Source: Nemertoderma westbladi
Lineage: Eukaryota; Xenacoelomorpha; Nemertodermatida; Nemertodermatidae
Assembly: GCA_032718475.1 (NCBI GenBank)
Contig: JAUCBJ010001607.1
Span: 1-63,524, forward strand
DNA length: 63,524 nucleotides
Reading direction: 5' to 3'
Part shown: piece by piece, positions 56,605 to 63,524 of the stretch
Numbering within the stretch: the stretch's first letter is position 1
Layout: the number at the start of each line of letters is the position of its first letter
Notes under the pieces: generated by a model
Database searches by the model: none
What the model saw: only the letters and a program-made list of their open reading frames with translations
Told to the model about the DNA's origin: nothing
Position numbers and translations under genes: made by a program

Positions 56605-57536
56605 AAATGCAGTTGCAATGCAGCATTCCGATCCTAGTAGTACTCTAGTCAGCGTATAGAAAGTATAAGTAAAATATATAGAAATTAGAAAGTATATATG
56701 CCAATGCCTACTGTACGTATTAGACTTCATTACTACAAGTCAAAGTTAGCTACATTATTTCCTCATTCGAATTAAAGGCAATGTAATAAGGCAAGGTGGG
56801 GTCCTTTTCTCATAATGTAATTATACTCTTCCTCTGCTCCCTTGAAAACCCAAGGCAATTGGCAAGGCAAGTAAATTTTGTATATTATAGTCTACAGAAA
56901 CAAACACACACCAACTACAGTGCCCTGGAGGCGGGGCCTCCCTATGGCTGTAAGTCTGGCTAGAGGCTACCTACAATTCAGACCTTGCTTAGCTTACAAG
57001 CACAGCTCCCATATCGCCTTACAGCCTTAGGCTGCCCATGCTGGCCATTGATAGTGAGCTGTAGTGAGAGTTAAGAATTAATTATGCCATCCCAGCCAGC
57101 CATTATTTTATAACAACATTCAACAGCACAAACACACAGGGCAAGTCAGCAATGATTTTGGATTAGACTTACATAACAATAACAGCAGCCAGGCAGCCCA
57201 GTCATAATGTCTATTGCAGGTTGCCTCAATTCAATAATACAGACTACACAAACACACTTAAAATACACGTTCGTGGGGCCTTCGCGCAGCACGAGGCCCA
57301 GTTATGAGATACAAATTAAAATTGTGCGACTGTATCACAAAATCAGGTTATGAGAGATTAACCCACACCACCAATTAATCAAAGAAAGGGGGACAGTACG
57401 TGTTCACCCCTTTTAATCTGCACCCCCCCCCCCCTCCCTTCCCACCCACCAATACATAACCGCGACATCTACCACCCACGGAAGGGTAGCACGAACTTAT
57501 TTCCAAACGCACGTTCAATATGCAAAGCCAGGTGGT
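56605..57536. other. Intergenic, no gene
   Basis: No coding region recognised. A C-rich run lies at about 57421-57445. Otherwise ordinary mixed DNA. Confidence 0.5.
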
Positions 57537-57662
57537 TTATAGGAATATAATCAATGCAGTACTCGTCTTCATTATAAGCCTCTTTGCGTTCGACCTGTTT
57601 TGTATTAAAATATATTTATTAAACACAGGCTGACGCTCTTTATAATAATAATACCTAGGGAT

Positions 57663-57995
57663 GCCAGCTTCCAGACTTTCAATCTTTACTGCCACGCAAA
57701 CCCCGCAGAGGAAGTTTTGTTTTGAGAGATCAAGCCCATCGGCAATTGGTGTTTCAATTTCGGTCCAGGAACTCTGACAATGGGAGCATTCAATCTTAGC
57801 TGTGGTCCATTCCTGTGGTTTCGGCTTCCTTTTCTTCGTCCCAATGACAGATTCTTCTGAAGACGTTCGATTCGCTTTCAGTTTATTGTTGGCGTTTGTG
57901 TTTTGAAGTTGTATTCGAGTGGACAGTCGCGCCGGTTTCGAGGTAACCATACCGACCTGTGATAAGCGTTGGTTTTGTTGAGTGCCAGTATTCAT
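57663..57995 (-). CDS. Candidate first exon with zinc-binding cysteines
   Basis: A minus-strand ORF starts at ATG 57995 and stays open to 57537 (152 codons). The protein-like part ends near 57663. It has a basic, low-complexity N-terminus (KPARLSTRIQLQN, GTKKRKPKPQEW), then a CSHCQSSW...FLCGVCVAV segment with two CXXC pairs about 30 residues apart and a coiled-coil-like KIESLEA. This resembles PHD/zinc-ribbon modules of retroelement ORF1 and some host proteins. At 57662 the coding strand reads CTAG|GTATTA, a possible splice donor. After it the translation becomes low in quality (YYYYK). It may be a host exon or a LINE ORF1 piece. Confidence 0.35.
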
Positions 57996-58496
57996 CTTCT
58001 CTCACCTCTTCAATGTCAGATGTTGCAAATACTGATAACACGAATAACGGTATATATTTCAATACTTGTCAATAGTAATATATATAATTTAGATAACTAT
58101 TTTATATCTGTACTGTTGAGCAAACTCTACATAAATTCCAACCTGTGTATCGCCGGTAGTGCTGTTGCTGTGCAAGTGCTGAAGTGCTAGTTGCCACCGG
58201 TCAGCCGGTACCGGTAGTAGGGTGGTACCATGGCCTACTACACACAGGCCATGTCAAAGACTTTGCTGTGAAATTATCAAATATTATATTTTCCACGAAT
58301 GCAGGGTCCATATTTAAAAGAAGATGACTAGATTTTCGTAAGTAATTTAATTGAAACAGTATTTAATAATAAATAAATTAATTATCGCTCGAGTTCCTGC
58401 AGCTTTTATTCGTGGCAGGAATGTTTGAACGCTAATAAGTCGGTCAATCATGGATGAAATGGAACCAAACTTGGTAATGTAGTCTTTAAAAAAATT

Positions 58497-58706
58497 TAGA
58501 AATTCTACACACAGACAGACTTCTACAGTTCCCCGGTCTGCCGCTAGGGGGCGAATTAACAGAAACGTAAAAATAGCTGTAATTATAGAACCAACGATCA
58601 GATTCATCTGAAATTTAGTAGTAGTTACCTAAGAGCATTGCTTAATTAGAAATTCTACAGAGACTTTTACAGTTCCTGTCTGCCGCTAGTGGGGAATTGT
58701 TAGAGC
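58497..58706. repeat. Direct repeat pair with CTGCCGCTAG core
   Basis: AGAAATTCTACA...TTCTACAGTTCC...GGTCTGCCGCTAGGGGGCG at 58497-58562 is repeated in diverged form at 58649-58706 (TGTCTGCCGCTAGTGGGG). It is the reverse complement of the CCTCTAGCGGCAGAC core found in both satellite cassettes. Confidence 0.7.
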
Positions 58707-58823
58707 TCCAGTTCAACGTGCTTAGCACGGTTTAATAAACAATCAATTAATTATTTTATTCAATACAGTAATTATAACAGTAAAATGCAATGTATTCTAT
58801 TTTTTAGTGAAATCAAGAGATAG

Positions 58824-59077
58824 GAGGGGGGTGGGACTGGACGCAAATCCCATCTTGGCGAATTAATATCCCGCCTCAATATTAATTTCTAAATTTTGGG
58901 AAAGGAGCAGGTTACAGTGGCACGTTATTTTAACCCAAACAATAAAGTAAACACAATAGAACAGGTTACAGTTTTATTTTTGAAAGTAATCAGCTGTTGT
59001 TATTTGCGTCCAATTTCCCCTGGAGAGGGATGAATTTTTATTGCGTCCAGTTCCCCCCCCCCCCCCCCCCCCCCCCC
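58824..59077. mobile_element. G/C-tract MITE, best complete copy
   Basis: The left end is a G run followed by ACTGGACGCAA. The right end is TTGCGTCCAGTT followed by poly-C to 59077, so the termini are inverted repeats capped by homopolymers. The interior reads GGCGAATTAATATCCCGCCT, GGGAAAGGAGCAGGTTACAG and AACAATAAAGTAAAC. About 250 bp, no ORF. Relatives: 46405-46535, 47116-47208, 50369-50570, 51886-51950, 54652-54710 and 63104-63255. Confidence 0.75.
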
Positions 59078-59192
59078 TCTATCTTGAAATCAAATACCAA
59101 AAATATATTTATTATATGAACAATCTATTTGGAAATTGTAAGTTCGGCCTATCTCTTTACCATAAGCTCAGTATCTTTATCTGGTGTGTTTT

Positions 59193-59553
59193 TAGTATTT
59201 TACCAATTATTTAATATGTTTGATAGAATTGAACAACACCGCCCAACACAACCAACTCTCTATCCGCCTCGAGCATCGAGAATACGAGAAACTCGATCGA
59301 AATACCTGCTTATCCCAGTAGTATCCGTCCGTAGTCACCGGACCGCTGCGGTTTACTCCCGTAGAATAGTAGAATTCCCGCAGCTTCCGACCCAATTCGA
59401 CAACGAATTCGCTTCACACTTTCGCGTCACAGAGAACGTAATCCAGTGCGATAACGTCTGCCCAACGTTCAACCATTTCCCCCAGGCGATCCCAGGATCC
59501 GGGCCGCCGTTAAACCCAGATCGCAATCCTCGTCGATTCGTCCAGTCGTCAAC
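59193..59553 (+). CDS. Candidate internal exon of an unknown gene
   Basis: GC-rich open frame within AT-rich DNA. It is preceded by GTGTGTTTTTAG (acceptor-like, ending 59192) and followed by AAC|GTAAGT (strong donor, intron from 59554). The translation is proline/arginine-rich (MFDRIEQHRPTQ, YLLIPVVSVRSHR, FPQLPTQFDNEFASHFRV, FNHFPQAIPGSGPPLNP) with no domain I recognise. The frame also runs open upstream to an ATG at 59129. The opposite strand is open too (59549-59860 and 59353-59586), so the strand is not certain. No partner exons were identified. Confidence 0.35.
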
Positions 59554-59899
59554 GTAAGTCAGTAAGTGGGACTCTTCCCACCGCACTCCAAGGTGGGTGA
59601 CCGGAGTGAGGCATGATGAACTTGGCAGTGGCCCGCATTACGATCTGACCGACCGCCGTATTCCCAGTGTCTGAGTGTAGTAAATACCCAAATAGAATCG
59701 TACTGACAAACAAGCAATTCCGTAGTATTCCCCCGTTAATCACCTCTTGAAGCAACTCGGCTGCTCGGGTCCAGATACATCGGACTGTCGGGAGCGTTTC
59801 AGACAGTAATGGAGCGGCATTTGCGAATATTTCCAATGGTTTTACAGTCCAGCTCACCAACAGAGTGCCATCGGATCCGATCTGAACTGATCGGATCCA

Positions 59900-60010
59900 A
59901 CAGCTTCAAACACTTTCAGACAAACTCCAACAGTCCAACAACTTCAAACAGATTCAGACAGTTTCAAACAGATTCAGACAGTTTCAAACAGAATCAGACA
60001 ACTTCCAACA
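59900..60010. repeat. TTCAAACAG/TTCAGACAG short tandem repeat, left
   Basis: Degenerate 9-20 bp repeats such as ATTCAGACAGTTTCAAACAG, inside the left end of the TA-flanked element. The resulting Q/S/T-rich reading frames are artefacts of the repeat. Confidence 0.8.
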
Positions 60011-61856
60011 ACCTGTCAATCACTCCACCCACACTCAACCGCAACCCCAACTCAACTCCCATCTTCTTGCGCGCAGATAGAATGAAAGCGTTTGAAACTA
60101 CTAAAGGAACTCCATTCATAAAGCCACAATAACGACAGAGTGGACTGGCCACTGGCGGCGCCCTTGAACATTCACACTGTAACTTAAGCCGACCTGAAGG
60201 AACAGCCCATTAGTGAGGTCGGTATTTCTCTTTATTCCTGCCGCTATCTTTGAATAACACAATAGCAGAAAGCTAACCAGTGGTCTACCCCCAATACAAG
60301 AAAGACAAGTTGGCTACCATTGAAATGAATGGGGAATGGAATTCTGTGTTCACATACTAATGTTGCTTTGGGTTGGTCTAGAGCCATACAATAGAGCTTT
60401 ACGGAAATACACTTCCAAAGAGCCAAGCAGTGGCGGTATAGGTCCAAAATGCCCATGTAGAATTTCTTCGAATAAGGCTCAATTTCTTTAAGTTACATTA
60501 ATTAAAATACTGATAAATATATTTTGCTTTTCGCAGGAGGGACAGTATCCCCCTCTACAGTTAACATAGTGTTCGTACATGTGTTAGTTATATCGTTGCG
60601 TTTATTTATATTTATACAGGTTTGGATATGATCTCTACTAGTTTGATTTTTGTTTTGTCAATTAATTAATTGTGCGGTTAATTTGTCAATCACAGCCTTA
60701 ATTGGCTACATTGCTTATTGTATGAATGAATATAATTTAGTTATTAAGACATTATTTTAATTAGTATCTGTTGTGATTAGGTCTACCTTTTACATAACAA
60801 CAGTACGTCAATGGCGGATATACTACTACTACTAAGTCGAGCGAACTCGGACAGTGGAAATGAGATCCTTCCAGGCTTCCCGATTCTCCATAGTTGTCGC
60901 AATTGCGTTTCTCCCAAGTTCAGAGATGGCGGATATACATTACATCATAATATGGCATGGCAGTCACGTGAAAACAAGGGCCTTTACATTCCCAATTCTC
61001 TATCTAACGTAGGGCCCCGTCCCTACGTCCACCCTCCCTTGTGAAGGGCTAGGGGGGACTTTCGACCCATCATTACTAAAGGGTAGTGATAACATTCAAA
61101 ATAAGTTTTCCCATGTATACGTAATTTTATTCTTAAATAGGTACTTGTTTGTTCCTAAATTCTGCCTAAATGCTGCCTTACTCAATGTTAAATAATTTAT
61201 TGTTCTCGAATATTTATTTCGTAACTAGGGAACCGCTTAACTACAAACCAATATTGGATATGGAGTTCCGTTTCGAAGTTCGCCTTGCAGAGACTAAAGT
61301 TGCAATAACTTTTGAGTGTGTGAATGTAATTTACTCAAATAGGGTAGGTGCGCGAAAAAATAGTTGGGCTAGAAGTATTACGTGCAAACCTTTTCATTTC
61401 GATGCTCTTTCAACACAACTAATAAAATTAACCAAAAATATTTTTTTCACTCATTGTAATTATATTTACTGTTTGCTTAATCTGTTTGTGTTTATATCTG
61501 TTTATGTGCAGTATTTAGTGCCCTACGTCAAAGAAACTAATATATTTATAGCATTATTTACATTTCTAATTAAATTAAGGAATTAAAAACGTGTTGGTGT
61601 TATTATATTCATTTATCGGAATTTATATTATAGGAATTTATTATTCGTTTATGCATTCTAGTTAATTAATTGATATAATTAACGACATAATTATGTAAAT
61701 AAAAATTGTTAAATGAAACAAATCTTTGTTTCGGTTTATAATTGACAATAGCACACCCTCACAATCACTTCAAATTGAGAGTTAAAGTGATTGACATTTT
61801 GTTAATGAACTACGCTTTTGTAAGGCATTGGCAAATTCTAACAAATTCCGATGGCG

Positions 61857-61995
61857 TCAAACATCTTCAGACAACTTCAAACAGTTTCAGACAATTTCAA
61901 ACAGCTTCAGACAACTTCAAACAACTTCAGATAGCTTCCAACAACATCCAACAGAAATTTCAAACACTTTCAGACGGATTTCAGACAGATTCAGA
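61857..61995. repeat. TTCAAACAG/TTCAGACAG short tandem repeat, right
   Basis: Same repeat type and orientation as at 59900-60010, inside the right end of the element. Confidence 0.8.
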
Positions 61996-62150
61996 TGGGC
62001 TCCAACAGACTAAACTTGTTGGAAATATTTTCTCCAACAGAATCAAACAGTACTAAATCTCCGTAGGTTAGCATTGTGCTTGTTTGAAGCTGTCGGAGTG
62101 TGTTGGATCCGATCGGATCCGATGGCACTCTGTTGGTGAGCTGGACTGTA

Positions 62151-63103
62151 TAATAAATAAGGGGATTCAACAGTTCAATGCTAAAACAAATGGATTATTC
62201 CTAACCCCACCCCAATACAGCAATATACCTAACAGTATATAGCTTAGGTACCACAGTCTGACAGTACCATAATCAGCACAGTCAGCCTACGCTAATTTCA
62301 CAGCAAAGTCCTTGTCATGGCCTGTGTGTAGTGCCATGGGTGGTACCTACGGTGCGCACTACAACGGCAGTACAGCAATACGGTGTACCGTGCCAATGAC
62401 TGAATGATTAGCGGTAACTACTGAACTATCTAAACTATTATATTATTATTACCGGTACTAGGCTAATTAGGCCTAAACTATAATCACCGCAAGTGTTTCC
62501 GGGGCCACGTTTAATTAGATTACATGATATGGCATGTCTGCAGTGTATGGTACCGGCTGACCTGTATTGCAGTATTGACTGATTGCAGAATTCTCGATTC
62601 AGGAATTGAGTACAGCCTGACAGTACCGGTACAAATGGTACATGCAGATTGGCAGACAGCCCCTATGTTTTGCAAAATTTGTCAGAAAACCAGCTGATTT
62701 ATCCTACAGTAATAATAATTTAACGCATGTTAATTTTGGATAAATAAATATATTATAACTACAATAACAGTTACACTGATTATGACTATTATTACTGTAG
62801 TGGTTCCATTGGTTAGGTTAGGGAAAGCCCATGTGTTCATTGATAGTGAGAGTCTGAGGCTGAGCTGAGAGTTAATTATGCCAAACCCAGCCAGCCATTA
62901 TATAACAACATTCAGCATAGCAAAGTATCTCTCAGGCTCAGCCTTAACCCGTTTTCCGTTTGTAACAGGAATAGAAGATCAAAGATGTAAACCCACTCTC
63001 CCCCCACCACCCCTCCCCCTTGTCAGTGATACTGGTTATCATCTATATTTCCAAATGGTGATATTTAAAAAACGGCATTTTAAAAATTTGCAGTATTGCT
63101 GGC
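62151..63103. other. Intergenic, no gene
   Basis: Contains several GGTACCGG-like palindromes and AT-rich DNA. The ORF at 62878-63315 runs through poly-G tracts and MITE sequence and is not credible as a gene. Confidence 0.5.
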
Positions 63104-63255
63104 GAGACAGGGGGGGGGGGGGGGCTGGACCAAAAATCCGCCTTGGAGAATTAATATCCCGCCTCAATGTCAAATTCTCAATTTATGGAAAGGAGCAGGT
63201 TACAGTGGCACGTTATTTTAACCAAAACAATAAACTAAACCGAGGGGGGGGGGGG
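63104..63255 (+). mobile_element. G/C-tract MITE copy bounded by two G runs
   Basis: Starts with a G run followed by CTGGACC, then GAATTAATATCCCGCCTCAA, GGAAAGGAGCAGGTTACAGT and AACCAAAACAATAAACTAAA, then a second G run at 63244-63255. The left half is collinear with 58824-58955. The right terminal half is missing. Confidence 0.65.
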
Positions 63256-63524
63256 GACAAGTGTCACAGGGCGCCGATTTGTGAAGGGCGCCAAATTAGA
63301 AAATTCGGTTTATGAGGACTGGCAATATCATAAATAATAGAAAAAATATAGAAAATAATTAAATAATAAAAAAAATAAAAAATTTATTATTTTATAACCA
63401 CATTTTATAAACCACTTACAAACCATTTTATTATTAAACCACCTAGGGCTTGCAACAACAATGCTATTATTTACTATATTTACAAGATCGTTGAAGTAGT
63501 TTGGCTTTATTAAGTAGAGAACAC
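63256..63524. other. AT-rich tail of window, no gene
   Basis: Mostly A/T runs; nothing recognised. Confidence 0.5.

Larger units (their letters stand above)
59845..62148. mobile_element. Non-autonomous DNA transposon, 2.3 kb, CAGT ends with TA flanks
   Basis: Terminal inverted repeats of about 38 bp: the left begins CAGTCCAGCTCACCAACAG and the right ends CTGTTGGTGAGCTGGACTG, both including GGATCCGATC. TA flanks both ends (59843-59844 and 62149-62150), fitting a Tc1/mariner/pogo-type target duplication. Next to each end lies a block of CTTCAAACAG/TTTCAGACAA repeats (59900-60010 and 61857-61990) in the same orientation. The interior is non-coding as far as I can see; a 138-codon ORF at 61170-61586 shows no transposase motif. 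Confidence 0.7.

Noticed and set aside
62878-63315. 145-codon plus-strand ORF with glycine runs
   Set aside because: Encoded by poly-G tracts and MITE sequence.

Overview
The window is nuclear DNA of a eukaryotic animal, most likely a marine invertebrate; the species cannot be named from the sequence. This rests on a Bel/Pao LTR retrotransposon, several decayed APE-type LINE fragments, a tRNA-derived SINE, a mitochondrially targeted ATP synthase alpha gene, a PR/SET-domain gene and very large satellite arrays. Non-genic DNA is AT-rich and scattered with GTAGGCCTAC palindromes and, beyond 42 kb, long poly-C/poly-G tracts. There are no bacterial operons, CRISPR arrays or rRNA genes.

Layout. 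1-6926: a Bel/Pao element on the minus strand with two LTRs identical over all visible bases; its left LTR is cut by the window edge, and the gag reading frame is broken once inside the gag domain. 6927-12500: intergenic DNA with small tandem repeats, a MITE-like inverted repeat, an ~880 bp array of a 28 bp repeat and a decayed LINE reverse transcriptase. 12504-14009: an uninterrupted gene for a predicted secreted protein with two PR/SET domains. 15246-41797: a 26.5 kb region built from a 47 bp satellite (about 450 monomers) with multi-kilobase higher-order repeats. It is interrupted twice by an almost identical ~2.5 kb cassette carrying a promoter-like CCAAT/CRE/TATA block, a 213-residue acidic zinc-finger ORF, a second palindromic minisatellite, a tRNA-derived SINE head and a repeated core motif. 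42293-43194: a 902 bp foldback element. 43773-45431: an intact, intronless, GC-rich gene for mitochondrial ATP synthase subunit alpha. 45.8-63.5 kb: a dense graveyard of LINE fragments (endonuclease, RT palm and C-terminal pieces), several MITE families (one with homopolymer G/C ends, one with 8 bp target duplications, one with CAGT ends and TA flanks), short tandem repeats and one or two candidate exons.

The host genes do not form a pathway. Best supported are the ATP synthase gene and the double PR/SET gene. The most unusual structure is the gene-bearing satellite: each cassette has an exact 22 bp direct repeat at its edges, and the zinc-finger ORF reads out into satellite sequence at its C-terminus, so gene cassette and satellite appear to have been amplified together.
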